From Flaccisagitta enflata (lineage: Eukaryota > Chaetognatha > Sagittoidea > Aphragmophora), in contig OZ231127.1 of assembly GCA_965153355.1 (NCBI GenBank), positions 38,812,001-38,876,000 on the forward strand: a DNA stretch of 64,000 bases, in the 5' to 3' direction. The notes below the pieces were generated by a model. That model had not been told where the DNA came from, ran no database searches, and saw only the letters and a program-made list of their open reading frames with translations. Shown here piece by piece: positions 13,371 through 26,118 of this stretch (positions are counted from its first letter, which is position 1; each line of letters starts with the position of its first letter). The translations under genes were made by a program, and so were the position numbers.

Positions 13371-13512
13371 AACATATGTCAAATCATTTCAGGTCCAGAG
13401 TAAGCGTCGGCGATCGCGTGAGTCAGATATGTGTATAGATTTGCTAATCCACTGGAAAGCGACGCTACGTTGGATCTTTCCCGGTATGAGTAGCTCAGCT
13501 GCTTTTGTACGT

Positions 13513-13518
<6 letters not shown>

Positions 13519-13567
<49 letters not shown>

Positions 13568-14040
13568 AGTGGTCACTATTTGACCTTTTCATCTTGGTCT
13601 TTACGGCATGAACATGGGCCATCCACTACATCCAAGTAACATTTCTCTCAAAGGTTTTCCCTTTTTAAGCATCTGAAAACCCTGCGGAGTAAGATATGCA
13701 GATGAAGGTAGTAGTTTTTTTTTCTTGTTTATATTTGTTTTGTAATTTTTTTTTTTGCAAGCTTGTAGATTATGCATATCCGTTTTTATGCTTGTGCAAA
13801 CAGCCGGCAAGGGTAAATTATCATGTAATGCGTTGATAGGATAAGTAATATAGGCTGGGTACACGTCACTACAAACTACAGACTTAACTAAACGTGAATG
13901 CATTTGATCTTATGAGTCGGGAAACGCGATGATGACGAAGATGACAAAGATAATGTCAATGACCAAGACACACACACAGACACAGAGACACACAGAGACA
14001 CACAGACACAGAGACACACACACAGACACACAGACACACA

Positions 14041-14094
<54 letters not shown>

Positions 14095-14150
14095 CACATG
14101 CACATGCACATACACACACATGCATACACACCTACACACACACACCTACA
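13519..14150. repeat. (CA)n tracts with spacer
   Basis: (CA)n at 13519-13564 and a larger CA/CAGA/CATG tract at 13968-14150. The 400 bp between them shows no gene. Confidence 0.9.
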
Positions 14151-14335
14151 CTCACTCACAACCGCAGCACCCAAAATGCAAATTTCATTTTGAACTTCAT
14201 TATATAACGAACCACCTGCCAATGGATGGACCAACAGATTCATGTCCAAAAAAATCCCGGGTTTACGACTTTACGATAGCCGCAACCAAGCAGCATTTTG
14301 ATCCTTTGAAGGCAGTTTTTACCCATGGTGGCCCT

Positions 14336-14825
14336 TTATGGACAGCGGCCCCAAAGGGTCGATGTCCTGTAGAACACAGGAGGGAATTTCCAGACGTCCG
14401 TCCTTCCGTCCTTCCATCCGGCCCCCCCCCCATTGACCATCAAGGCTTTAAATTATCCCTCCCAAATCTCGAATTAGCCCCCCATGCGTCAAATCTACCC
14501 TCCAGACCTCAAATTTGCCCTGCAGACCTTCAATCAGCCCACCAAACATCAAATCAGCCCTCTAAACATCAAAATTGCCCTCCAAACATCCAAACTGATC
14601 TCCAAGCATAAATTCTACTCTCCAGCCCTCCGATTTGCCTTCAGTGGCGTAGATCGGTTATCTAAGGCCTAAAGTTTACGCCTCAGGACGTCTGGAAATT
14701 CACTCCTGTGTTCTACAGGACCATGGCCCTTTAGGGCCGCTGCTCTGCTCTCACTCCACTTCTTAACCGGATCACTCCAAGCAGGGCATCGGGTACCACT
14801 GACCATATAAGATCCTTGTATGACT
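14336..14825 (+). mobile_element. Family 2 copy with (TCAAAT..GCCCTCC) core
   Basis: The left arm GACAGCGGCCCCAAAGGG plus TCCTGTAGAACACAGGA runs to CCAGACGTCC. The inverted right arm starts near 14685 (GACGTCTGG) and ends GGGCCGCTGC. The core has about ten diverged 22-24 bp units of the type CTCAAATTTGCCCTCCAGAC. The 3' extension (CACTCCAAGCAGGGCATCGG, then GATCCTTG) matches the copy at 62004-62490. Confidence 0.6.
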
Positions 14826-14939
14826 AATTAGATGCATCCTCGCAGGCTTTGTCCGTCCATCTGTCGGTCCATCTGTCCTTTGGTCCATTGCATTTTTTTT
14901 TGTTTGCGTGAAATCGAGCGAGATTGAGCATGATCGGTT

Positions 14940-15149
<210 letters not shown>

Positions 15150-15150
<1 letters not shown>

Positions 15151-15568
15151 TCCGTTGGTCCGTTGGTCCGTCGGTCACACTTTACTTTTTTGTGTTTTAG
15201 GGTTTTTTGGCCTCACCGCTCCTGCCCATATGATCTGGTGACCTCAATTTTAGCCCCTGCCGACCCACACGCGACTGGGGTAGCCATGTATCCGGCTTTG
15301 TTATTATATCTGACTGCTTCTGCCCAAATGCTCTAGTGAGCTCAATTACAACACCTGCTGACCCACACGCACCTGTGAAACAAGCAAAAAATCCAAACTA
15401 ATTTCTTTTTAAGTGGCGGAAACCTGACTCTACGCCTTGCCGTGTTATTTGGTAGGTGGGTACATCCGTCGGTCTGTCACATTTTTGTATTGCGAGTGGT
15501 TTTTGCATCACTGCTCCTGTCCAGCAGTCCGCGACTGGATTGCCGTGTATCCAGCCTTGTTGAATTTG
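15150..15568 (+). mobile_element. Two degenerate family 1 copies in tandem
   Basis: 15150-15307 is a 3' portion: GTCGGTCACACTTTACTTTTT, CTGCCC, CACGCGACTGGGG, then TATCCGGCTTTGTT. 15406-15568 is a second copy starting TTTTTAAGTGGCGG, with distal word AGTCCGCGACT and end CAGCCTTGTT. Confidence 0.55.
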
Positions 15569-15664
15569 GATTTCCCTTAAGTATTTTCAGTCACAACTCT
15601 ATAGGAGGCTTTGTCTGTTGATCCATTGGTTAGTCCGTCCGTAATTATTGAGTCAAAAAGTAAT

Positions 15665-16347
15665 AACAGGTCGCCCAAGGGCAATATGTGGTCAGCGATA
15701 CCCGTTGCCCTGCTTTGAGTGATTGTGAATTGGAGGGAGGGGGAAGCAGGGCAGCGGCCCCGAAGGGGACAAAGTCCTGTAGAACACAGGGGGACTTTCG
15801 TTCGTCCTGCCTGAGAAAGGGGATGAGATGCTATAGAGGGCTTCAACAGCCTAAACTGAGGTCTAAGAGGGTTGATAAAAGGCCTAAGCATGCCAATTGG
15901 AAGCTTAAAAGGGCTGACTTGAGGCTTTGGAGAGCTAGATCAAGGCTTGAAATCAGAGGACTGATTTGAAGCCTGAGAGCAATAAATTGTGGCTTAGATT
16001 GCTGATTTGAGGCCTGAGGGGCCTAATTTGAGGCCTGAGAGGCCAGGTTTGAGGCCTGAGAATTTGGATTTGAGGTCTGAGAGGCCTAATTTGAGGCTTG
16101 AGAGGCCAGATTTGAGGCCTGAGAGGTTGGATTTGGGGCCTGAGAGGCAAGATTTGAGGCCTGAGAGGCGAGATTTGAGGCCTGAGAGGCGAGATTTGAG
16201 GCCTGAGAGGCCAGATTTGAGGCCTGAGGCCAGATTTGAGGCTTGAGTGGCCTGAGGTGGGACGGATGAACAAACTAACGAACGGACGAACGAAAGTCCC
16301 CCTGTGTTCTACAGGACTTCGTCCCCTTCGGGGCCGCTGCCCAAAAA
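15665..16347 (-). mobile_element. Family 2 copy with GAGGCCTGAGAGGC tandem core
   Basis: Inverted relative to 7645-8230. The end at 16347 is TTTTTGGGCAGCGGCC on the minus strand and the end at 15665 is GCGACCTGTT. The ~60-bp inverted arms (15745-15815 and 16275-16341) are nearly perfect, including TCCTGTAGAACACAGG. The core is a run of ~22-bp units GAGGCCTGAGAGGCCAGATT, best preserved at 16010-16250. No coding capacity. Confidence 0.7.
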
Positions 16348-16589
16348 CGATCGCTCTAGATATGTGTATATGTGTGTGTGTGGGTTGGGGTTGGACGTCC
16401 CTGCCCACCCGTGTGTGAAGATATAGTGAATCCGCGTTACATTATATAATGAGCTCATGTCGATCGAGGTCCATAGCTCAATTCTTTTAGGCGATAAAAT
16501 AGCACAATGTTGTGAGGGTTTTTACCATTTTACTGAAAATGATATCAACTTTGGAAGACTGTCGCTCCTAAAGGAATAAAGCTACAAAT

Positions 16590-16648
16590 CTCAACTTGGG
16601 CTCATTTTAAAGAGCTGTGTCTGCTCTTAAAAATGAGCCCAAGTTGAG
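16590..16648 (+). other. Near-perfect 26-bp hairpin
   Basis: Arms 16590-16615 and 16623-16648 are inverted copies with one mismatch around a 7-nt loop (TGTGTCT). Each arm contains CAACTTGGGCTCATTTT or its complement. It could be a foldback repeat or a small-RNA hairpin; the sequence alone does not decide. Confidence 0.6.
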
Positions 16649-16875
16649 GTCATTTTGCCAATTTGTAAAGGAGCTGTGAGCCGTTGAAGTTACCTCTTGA
16701 AAAAAAAGAAAGAAAATAGGCAATTACCACTTTCACCCCTCCTCTTCATCCTACTCCGCATTGTTTTGATCGGATAAAAGAGTCGTCAAACTTGGGAAAT
16801 ATACTCAGTAATAGTGATGTGATACCCACGTAAAAGCCGTATTGAGCAAGGTAATCGAGTCATGTATGACCACTC

Positions 16876-16892
16876 TAACACACACACACACA

Positions 16893-16932
<40 letters not shown>

Positions 16933-17035
16933 CACACGCACACGCATGCATGCACGCACACACGCGCATGCTCGTGCATGCACACGCACACACCCACATA
17001 CGCACACATGCACGCACATGCATGCACATGCGCAA
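16876..17035. repeat. (CA)n/(CGCA)n microsatellite
   Basis: CA dinucleotides passing into CGCA and CATG variants. Confidence 0.9.
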
Positions 17036-17367
17036 ATGCGATTGAAACATCCTTGATGATGATGAAATGTGATAACTTGCCATGTAAGTCTATCAATCAG
17101 ACAAAATCTCCCTTGAAAACAGATCTTTTGGCGTTGATGATCATTTTTTGCATCACTAAGTCCATGCCCAAATGCTTCATTGTTGCCTAAATGCCTACTC
17201 ACATGCATTTAGGGTAGCCGTGATTCTAAACTTGCTTTTGACGGAGACGCATACGTAACGATGGCCATCTCCTTTTTCTCCCATGCACAAAAAGCATGCT
17301 ATGAGGTAAGCCTTGGCATTGTTTATCAAAACTTTACCATGGTAGTGGCTGATTGGGATGGAACACC

Positions 17368-17470
<103 letters not shown>

Positions 17471-17574
17471 CAATACGGCAGTGCTGCAAAGTTACATCAC
17501 CTTGCAATAACCTACAAGTTGTAGGGTACAACATTAAAAAGAATTTCAAAAAGACAATTTTCAATAATGCTATG

Positions 17575-17644
17575 CACGGACGGACCAACTGACAGACTGA
17601 CACAGCAAGGAGTACAGTCGCGTGTCTGCGACTAAAAATAAGAC
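17575..17644 (-). mobile_element. Family 1 fragment P (5' end only)
   Basis: On the minus strand: TTTTTAGTCGCAGACACGCGACTG, then a short GTCC array. The matching 3' end is missing. Confidence 0.45.
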
Positions 17645-17773
17645 AAGTGACAATTGTGGTTGCAGACCCGCACCTTTTTTGGTCAGCGGTACACAACATG
17701 AAATATGATAACTTGACGTATTGGTCAGTTGGTCAGTCGATGTCTTTTGGAAACGGCTCTTTTGGCGCTTATA

Positions 17774-18036
17774 TTTTTAGTCGCGTGCACGCGACTCTAC
17801 ACCCCGCTTTGTCGGTCGGTCCGTCGGTCCGTCGGTCCGTCGGTCCGTTGGTCCGTCGGTCCGTTGGTCCGTCGGTCCGTCGGTCCGTCGGTCCGTCGGT
17901 CCGTCCGTCACACTTTACTTTTTCGGCGTTTTTTAGGTTTTTGGCCTCACTGCTCCTGCCCAAATGCTTTGCTAACCTCAAATATTGCTCCTGCCCACCC
18001 GCACGCGACTGGGGTAGCCGTGTATCCGACCTTGTT
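17774..18036 (+). mobile_element. Family 1 copy A (AGTCGCGTGC subfamily, full length)
   Basis: TTTTTAG at 17774, then the 16-bp palindrome GTCGCGTGCACGCGAC (17780-17795), CTCTACACCCCGC and about ten GTCGGTCC units. The body (CACACTTTACTTTTTCGGCG, then CTGCTCCTGCCC) is shared by many copies here. The distal word GCACGCGACT at 18001-18010 is the exact reverse complement of W. It ends CCTTGTT. This is the best reference copy in the window. Confidence 0.75.
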
Positions 18037-18529
18037 TCTCATCACTAACTCTGCCCAAATGCCGTTGCCATTACGATTAGGGTAACTGCGTTTGCACACT
18101 TGTTGTTGCTGGAGGGGCGCATCCAAAGACTGCCGAGGAATGGAAGCAATGTTTCGTAGGTTGTATTGCGTTGTAAGGAGGAACCGAAAAAGGTAAATGA
18201 GTATTTCAGTCATTGTCCTCACCTACTGACATCCTGTATTCTGTCAAAATGATTGTTTCGCTAAGGATGTGTTTTTAGTAACAACAAATGTTCCCATTGA
18301 ATTGATTAATCACTTTTTTAGCGTGAAAACATATCTATGAATTTCAACCTCCCAAGAGGAAGTGAGTGACGTAGATAAGCAAGGCAGTCATCAGAGCAAG
18401 CAGAGAGAGCACAGCAAAGTAAAGCAAGTCAGCTAAAGAACATAGTGACTGAGTGGCCCATTAAAAACCGGACTATCTGTGACTAGAAACAGGCCCTTAG
18501 TAATTCAAACGAGCAAGACAGGACAGGAC

Positions 18530-18542
18530 AGACAGACAGACA

Positions 18543-18598
<56 letters not shown>

Positions 18599-18690
18599 CA
18601 AGCGCGCACACACACACGGACAGACCAAGGGACCGATGGACGGACGAACAAAGCCTCTTATAGTCTTGCGTGTCCACAACTGAAATTGTT
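18530..18690. repeat. (CA)n and family 1 fragment (minus)
   Basis: (GACA)n/(CA)n at 18525-18610, followed by a minus-strand family-1 5' fragment (GGACGGACGAACAAAGCCTC, then TGCGTGTCCACAACT). Confidence 0.6.
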
Positions 18691-18710
18691 ATGGGGTATG
18701 AAATCAAAGC

Positions 18711-18990
18711 TCCTATAATTCTAAGGGGGTTTTTCTAGTCAAAGACAATGGCGTTTCTAATGGGCTCGCTACGTTTGTTCACTCGCACCGCTCACTCTGA
18801 TGACTCCCTTCACAGCGCTCCGCTTCACTATGCTTGCTTCACTCGCTTGCTCCATTCACGGGCTTGCTCACTCATTTTGCTCACTCCCTTGTAAGACAGT
18901 TGAAATTCTTGAAAATGTGTTCACGCTGTGATCGCGTTTTACAGGAGCAAATGTGTTTTACATCTTCACTAGAAACACGCCCTGAGTTGA
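18711..18990 (+). repeat. Dispersed repeat 'family 3', copy without insertion
   Basis: Homologous to 44143-44600: TTTCTAGTCA, CTCGCT and GCTCAC-rich stretches, TAAGACAGTT, CAGGAGCAAA and CATCTTCACTAGAA. It lacks the family-1 insertion found in the second copy and so shows the pre-insertion site near 18955-18961. Confidence 0.65.
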
Positions 18991-19370
18991 TTGAGCTAAG
19001 CGGCATGTATACTTTCCTAATTCTGTTTTTTTCTCTCTCTCAGATTTGGATTGGACTGTTTCGATATACATGGCGTTTGCTTTATTATCATCTCTAAAAA
19101 TATCAACAAACTTGGCTCTGATTAATTCAAAATTACCAAATTTACGCATTGGATTTGGTGATGGGCTTACGACAAAATGATAACGGGAAAAAGAATTTTA
19201 GACCATGGCCTGAAACTTGAAAACGTTGCAATGATTAGATTCTCATTATTTGCTTCTTTTGAACTAATATATCACTTTTTCGTGTGTCAAAAAATCACTG
19301 CCGCAGCCCTTAGGTATCTGTCATTTCATTCTAGTGTTCCCCTACCTTATTGAATGCGGCTGATGTAACA

Positions 19371-19667
<297 letters not shown>

Positions 19668-19679
19668 TTGTGGGCCGGA

Positions 19680-20292
19680 AACACCGTGCTCACGGGATGG
19701 GCGTGGGCAGGAGCTATAACGCAGGGGGCAGGAGCAGTGATTTGGTAAGCTGGATGCTGTCATGAGGGTGGGCAGGGGCAATAATGTTGGTGGGCAGACG
19801 CCGTTGTGTTGGTGGGCAGACGCCGTTGTGTTGGTGGGCAGATGTTATAATGCTCAGAAATCATTATCTCACCTGATTTCACATTGACCAGAAATTTGCA
19901 CTTTTTAGCCATGAGGGCAGAAGTAAAGATCGATTTTTTAAAAATACTTCCCATCATAACAGAAGGCAAACAAAGACAGGTTTGAACGCGGCAACTCATG
20001 ACCTTATCACTAATTTTTTTTTAGAGAAATTTAAGAAAAAAATGGTCGACCGTCATGGTGGTCTTAATTACTTATATAACCATATACTAAAATGACTCGA
20101 ATGATTTAAGTTGACATAAAATAACCTAAAATGACTTAAAATGATCTTATTTGACTTAAAATGAGTTAATCGACCTAAAATGACATAGTAGGAAAAAAAT
20201 GAAAAAAAGTAATATGTGACCAACCAACCGACCGACCGACCGACCGACGGACAAAGCGGGGTGTAGAGTGGCGTAGCACGCGACTAAAAATT
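19680..20292 (-). mobile_element. Short GGTGGGCAGACGCC repeats and family 1 copy O
   Basis: 19765-19845 has three GTTGGTGGGCAGACGCCG units. 20090-20190 holds AAAATGACTT units like the core of copy N. 20195-20292 is the family-1 5' end on the minus strand (TTTTTAGTCGCGTGCTACGC plus a GTCGGTCGG array). No distal word was found at the far end, so the copy looks truncated. Confidence 0.5.
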
Positions 20293-21265
20293 GCCTTAAC
20301 TGATGGTAGGGAATCTTCGTCTTGGAGGAAAATCGGGAAACCTCTCTTATTCCGAAACCTCGTTTTGTGTCGTGTTGTCAAGAAATTCTCGAGAGAGAAA
20401 TGACTGTCAAGGGACAATCGAGGCGTCACGTAAACAATCAAACAAACGGCGGAATCACGGAAACAACCATCTCACAGCGTATCAACACTTGTTGACTTGT
20501 ATGTCGCGTGCACACGCCGTTCATTCTTCTGTTGTCCCTATAGTTGTATGCCTCTGTCACAGTTGATCAGTGGGATGCCGGATAGATGGTCGGTCTTTCC
20601 GTAGCAATTCTATCGTTTATTCTTTTATGAAGGGGAGGAGAAAGGTTGTTTTCAAATATATTTGCCTCTAAGTCCAAGGCGTCGGTGAATGAGTTCTGGG
20701 CCATGTCCATTTTACTGAGCATTAACAAGCTGTAACAAACGCCTGCTTTCCCCTATCCAGCTCAGAATAAACCCCCACCACCTTCCCCCTTCTTACCATC
20801 CTTCCCCCCCCCTTGTAACAACAACATCATTTCTTCCTTACCAGCTTCGGCACCAGACGGCGAACCGAGTCTCTCACACGATCTGTCTCACTTTGGACAG
20901 AAATAAAAGCGTACGACGTCTTCAATGAAGATTTATGTGAGAGAAAGAGAGAATTAACACCCGCCAGCGAAATCAATGCCACAATCGTCAAGCATCTTAG
21001 GACTCCCAATGCAGTTTCTCCTCCTCTTCCACTCAGACACCTCCTTTTGATATTGACATTCATGTAAATAACAGTTGAGCCCCTCATTACCGGATTTATC
21101 ATATGCCCAAAAATCGGGAGCAACAAAACGAAGTATAATGTCGATGCAGTATGAGAGTATCAATCCAACAGTCAATCATTTTCAATCAATGAATCAGTCA
21201 AATGACACAGTAAAAAGTTATACTATAAACTATCCAACTAGTGCACTCAGTGATTAACCGATGCA
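20293..21265. other. No gene or recognisable repeat
   Basis: Unique-looking sequence of about 970 bp. Short open frames here show no domain or splice context I can defend. Confidence 0.45.
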
Positions 21266-21267
21266 TG

Positions 21268-22205
<938 letters not shown>

Positions 22206-22447
22206 ATGTGTTTGCGTGCGTTCTTGCGTGTATGTGTGTCCAACTGTCCATCGGCCAAGGCATTGCAATTGCAATTGGGATGAATAGGGAACGTGGTAAT
22301 TCCACAAAATCACTTATATTCCCTTTAGTTGACTCGTCATCCAAAAAAGAAATAGAGCCGGTCTTCCACCTGCGACCAATAACGTCAATTTTACATCCTG
22401 ACAATCTAAACTAAAGCCAATAATTGCCGACCATGCATCAACGTGGG

Positions 22448-22667
22448 ATTTTTAGTCGCGTGCACGCGACTCTACAACCCACTCTGTCCGTCTGTCGGTC
22501 GGTCATGCTTAGCTTTTTTTCGTCGTTTCACGCCACTCTAAGTCATTTTAAGTTATTTAAAGTTAATTTAAGTCAATTTACATTTAGTCTCTTAGTATTT
22601 TGGTCTTTTAGTCTTATGGTCTAATGATCTTAACAACCGCACGCGACTGTAAAGGGTTGTCCTTGTT
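22448..22667 (+). mobile_element. Family 1 copy B
   Basis: TTTTTAGTCGCGTGCACGCGACTCTA at the 5' end, a short GTCC array, AAGT/TTTA-rich body, distal word GCACGCGACT at 22639-22648 (exact complement of W), and end GTCCTTGTT. It is a sister of copy J at 60744 (shared TAAAGGGTTGTCCTTGTT). Confidence 0.7.
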
Positions 22668-22899
22668 TTTTCACCGCGTGCACGTTTGTACAATGTACAT
22701 GGTACGCATGCGTAGTTGCCAACACGCACTTCAACCGCGTGTGTATCGGATCAATATAAATTCTCGCCGGGGGCTCGAAAACTAGTTTTCCATCCACGTA
22801 GTCTTATAAATTGGATGTTTTATGTGCCGATGGCCACTTTAAGTACATAATATAGGATGAAAGGAAAAAAATGAAGTGTGAAAGACAGAAGATAAGAAA

Positions 22900-23048
22900 A
22901 AAGGAAGGAAGGAAGGAAGGAAGGAAGGAAGGAAGGAAGGAAGGAAGGAAGGAAGGAGGGAAGGATAGATGGATGGATGGATGGATGGATGGATGGATGG
23001 ATGGATGGATGGATGGATGGAAAGAAAGAAAGAAAGAAAGAAAGAAAC
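22900..23048. repeat. (GGAA)n-(ATGG)n-(GAAA)n
   Basis: Three adjacent tetranucleotide blocks. The last, ending GAAAC (23044-23048), is the left target site of the large LTR element. Confidence 0.95.
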
Positions 23049-23260
23049 CGACCGAGGAGAGACGCTCTCTCCTCTCGTCTCTTCTTCTCTCTCTCTCCTC
23101 TCTCTCTCCTTCTCTCTCCTCAGTATAAAAGAGCGCGACCTGGTTTCTCGTGGCAGATCTCCTTTATCTCGTCCTCTCTTCGGTTTTGACAAATATACAC
23201 GCATTTACTCAGACTGGACTGTCTTTTCCTTTGATACACCCAGAGCATTAGGCTCTACTG
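23049..23260 (+). repeat. 5' LTR of outer element
   Basis: CT-rich U3, then TATAAAA at 23124-23130 in CAGTATAAAAGAGCG, a credible pol II TATA box that would place the transcript start about 30 bp downstream. It ends GGCTCTACTG. No difference from the 3' LTR was seen on direct reading. Confidence 0.85.
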
Positions 23261-23310
23261 TGGTTCCTTATACGGGGAATCGAACCCCATGAACCTCATT
23301 ACCACTAGAC
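23261..23310 (+). promoter_or_regulatory. Primer-binding site complementary to a tRNA (Glu-like)
   Basis: It begins TGG, the complement of CCA. On the minus strand it reads as a tRNA 3' half with a clear B box (GGTTCGATTCC) and terminal CCA. The similarity continues about 50 nt, into an A-box-like GTCTAGTGGT, but the anticodon arm is absent. GTCTAGTGGT is typical of tRNA-Glu. The first ~18 nt suffice as a PBS; the extra length is unusual. Confidence 0.65.
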
Positions 23311-24392
23311 ACGCGCCTGTGTGCATGTCTGCATGCAAAATGCACTGAATTGATGCCATGCTTGAATCTCTTCGGCCGATCCCTAAAAATTTTTTTTCTC
23401 ATTTGGTCATCTTTGATGGGACAAAATGCCGTATCATCTTCTCAGTTGCTTAGACACTGAGATTTCACAGTTTGTATCACACTGATACATATTGACCATA
23501 AACCATGCATCTCGACTGCGATTTGCTGATGCAGTGCCAAAAAGGGAGAAGAATCCTTTTTTTTTCGGCAGGTCTGCAACAGTTGCTTAGCTGCTTAGTC
23601 ACTGAGTGTGAGCGAGCATGAATGCCAAGTCAAACTGAGTTTTTGATCCTTTTTAAGTCTTTCTACATGATGGACATTATTCTATATGAAGTCCGTCTGG
23701 GAGAGATTTTGAAACAGACTGTCTCTGCCTGTAGACAGTCTAGAGTGGAACCGAATTTGACTGACTATGGCTAGGTACACATCATATGCTTTGTTTAGAC
23801 ACGGACAGATGATAAGTATTTTGTTTGTGAACACACAAACAAAATATGAAAAAGCAATGCTTAGTTGCATAATATTCAGACATTGAATAGAGTTGGCTAG
23901 TCTGTGAGTATCTCGTTTGTGAACATACAAACAAACAAACAAACAAAACGAGAAAAACTAATGATACAGACATTTAACAGAATCAGATAATTGCTGTTTA
24001 AACTGAATAAGGCTACTTTTGTTAAACATGAGAGTTTTTGAGTAAAGTTAAACTATTCTGTTTCACAAATTACTTGTCTTTAACTTCCTGTTTTTTCTAA
24101 GGCCTCTAAAATTTGTCTGAGGCGCGCGATCAGAATGCTTGACAAATGGTCAATATGACGCACTGAAATTAAAGTAAGAGGAATTTACCCAGAGGACAAA
24201 GTTACCATTTACTTCATTACTTTTGCTTACGTCAATGCTTGTTTATTTTTTTTATACTGAATATGTATAAACTTACATGAGGAAACCGAACTGTCACTGT
24301 CAAATGACAAAAATGCAAAAAGATTAAAGGAAATTCGATTCTAATGAGACTGAAAAGTGAAAAAAATAATAACAATCAGTTCAGTAATTGCC

Positions 24393-24535
24393 CATTGAAA
24401 ATTTTAAATTTGCATAAAAAATCTAAATATCATTAAAATAAGAACATAGCGCCCTCAGCATATGTTATAGGAATCGCGCTATGTTCTTGTTTTGTTGATA
24501 TTTTGATTTTCTATGCAAATTTAAAATTTTCAATG
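24393..24535. repeat. MITE-like palindrome
   Basis: Arms of about 58 bp (24393-24451 and 24475-24535) are inverted copies with a few mismatches, starting CATTGAAAATTTTAAATTTG, around a ~24-bp loop. It sits inside the outer element's internal region. No target duplication was resolved. Confidence 0.7.
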
Positions 24536-25509
24536 AGCCATGGTACATTGACAAAATAAGTTTTTTATTGTATTTCGCATATTTTTTCAGCTCAAAATTA
24601 AAGAATTGGAGTTTAAAACTGGCATATGCAAGTCAATTCATGCAAAATATGGCTGTTTACAGTTTAATTGAAAACATAAAAACAAAAATTATCATTAAAT
24701 TTCATTATATAAATTTCATGATTTATCTAGCTCGGGTAGCAAATTCTATGGTAATTTTCAGTGCGTCATATTCTGGTTCACTCTTGAATTTTCCCTCTCC
24801 CACTCGAATTTCCCCTCTCTCCCTCCCTTCCCCATTTTCATCGGGAGAAATGTCTGACCCAGGATCGAGTGATCCCAAATTCGGGTTGTGCAGTGACACA
24901 GTTTTACAGTTGACAATTTTTTTTTCTCTCTCTGTGAAGAGACATTCTTCTACGTGGCCTAGTCCCAAAAAGGTGAGAGGTCCACAAGAATGAAGCCAGT
25001 GGCTGAATCTCAGGTTTCTCTTTCCCCTCTCTCCCGCCCTCCCCTTTCCCGGTGAAGAATATCTGACCCAGGATCGAGTTATCCCGGATTATTTAGTTCA
25101 TCCACTCATTTACACAGTTTGAAAAGTTTTTCTTTCTCTAAAGGTGGACATTCTTTTAAGTGACCTAGTCCCAAAAAAGGTAATAGGTCCACTAAATATG
25201 AATCCAGTAATTTTCTCGAGGCCGTAGTGCCAACTGAAATCCCCTCACTCCCGTTTTCCTGCCGCCCCACTAGAGAGGACATTCTCATCAATTTCCTCTC
25301 CCCCTCCCACTTACACCCAAACCCTACCCCCTGTTTCTTTCATTCTTTGCTGAATGAGGGTGTACCCTTTTATTTTCTTGGCGGTGTCTTTCTTCTCGCT
25401 CAAAATGTGGAAAACAAAAGATTGCTAATTTTAGTTTCTTTTTTTCTCCTTTCCTGTCTAAGAAATAAAGTTAGAACTGGGGTTTCCGCCATTAACAAAA
25501 ATGACAACC

Positions 25510-26004
25510 TGTGAAAAATGTGTTTTTTGTTGGCATTAACGATTCCATTTTTTGTCCCCATTGCTCTTTTGTCATCTCTGTAGTCTTACGGAGTTGTTTG
25601 GGGTTTTTAGTCTTTATCGCCCTTTGCTGCTGGGAATATGTGCGCGTTTTTTATCATTTTTTTGCCTTGCATTTTTATCGTTATCGCGTCGGTTTTACTG
25701 TTTTATCGTTTTATCATTTTATCGTTTTATCGTCTTGTCTCGATTGGTGTACTAATTTTCTATCTCTTTTTTGTTTCATAGAGTCTTTTTTGAGAGGTGT
25801 GGTGGCAAACTGTCCGTTAATAGATTTTACTTCACAAAAATAGACATATCGGCGGCTATGTAGAATTACAACGGGCTTTATCATTTCATCCACACCTCAA
25901 TATGCAAATTAGACAAAATAAGGACATGTTCACGCTAAGCTAAATAGACATGTGAATCGCTAAAAGCGTGAACCGACGGCAAGAAACCATGCCGTAATCT
26001 CACA
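25510..26004 (+). repeat. 5' LTR of inner element
   Basis: 495 bp, TG...CA ends inside a TGTGA/TCACA inverted pair. It contains a TTTTATCGTTTTATCA repeat block and, at 25817-25831, the 15-mer complementary to the primer site. No clear TATA box. Confidence 0.9.
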
Positions 26005-26018
26005 GTAAAATCTATTAA
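26005..26018 (+). promoter_or_regulatory. Putative self-priming primer-binding site
   Basis: GTAAAATCTATTAA starts at the first base after the LTR. It is the exact reverse complement of TTAATAGATTTTAC at 25817-25830; the pairing extends one base into the LTR end. There is no TGG, so it is not a tRNA 3'-end site. In Tf1/sushi-type elements the 5' end of the element RNA folds back onto the PBS and primes; this match predicts the same. Confidence 0.65.
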
Positions 26019-26118
26019 AAATCGACGCCGTCTTCACTCGTCTATTCGTGTCTCCTGCCCTGACCCAGGCTGCTGTCATGCTACGTGACGGCCCCAGGCG
26101 CCGGGGCGCCGGGACGTG

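Noticed and set aside
16010-16250. Regular ~22-bp repeats resembling a CRISPR array
   Set aside because: Units are contiguous and diverged with no unique spacers or cas genes; it is the core of a family-2 element in a eukaryotic genome.
23261-23330. tRNA gene on the minus strand
   Set aside because: B box and CCA are present but the anticodon arm and 5' acceptor are missing, CCA would not be genomically encoded in a eukaryotic tRNA gene, and its position directly after an LTR explains it as a primer site.
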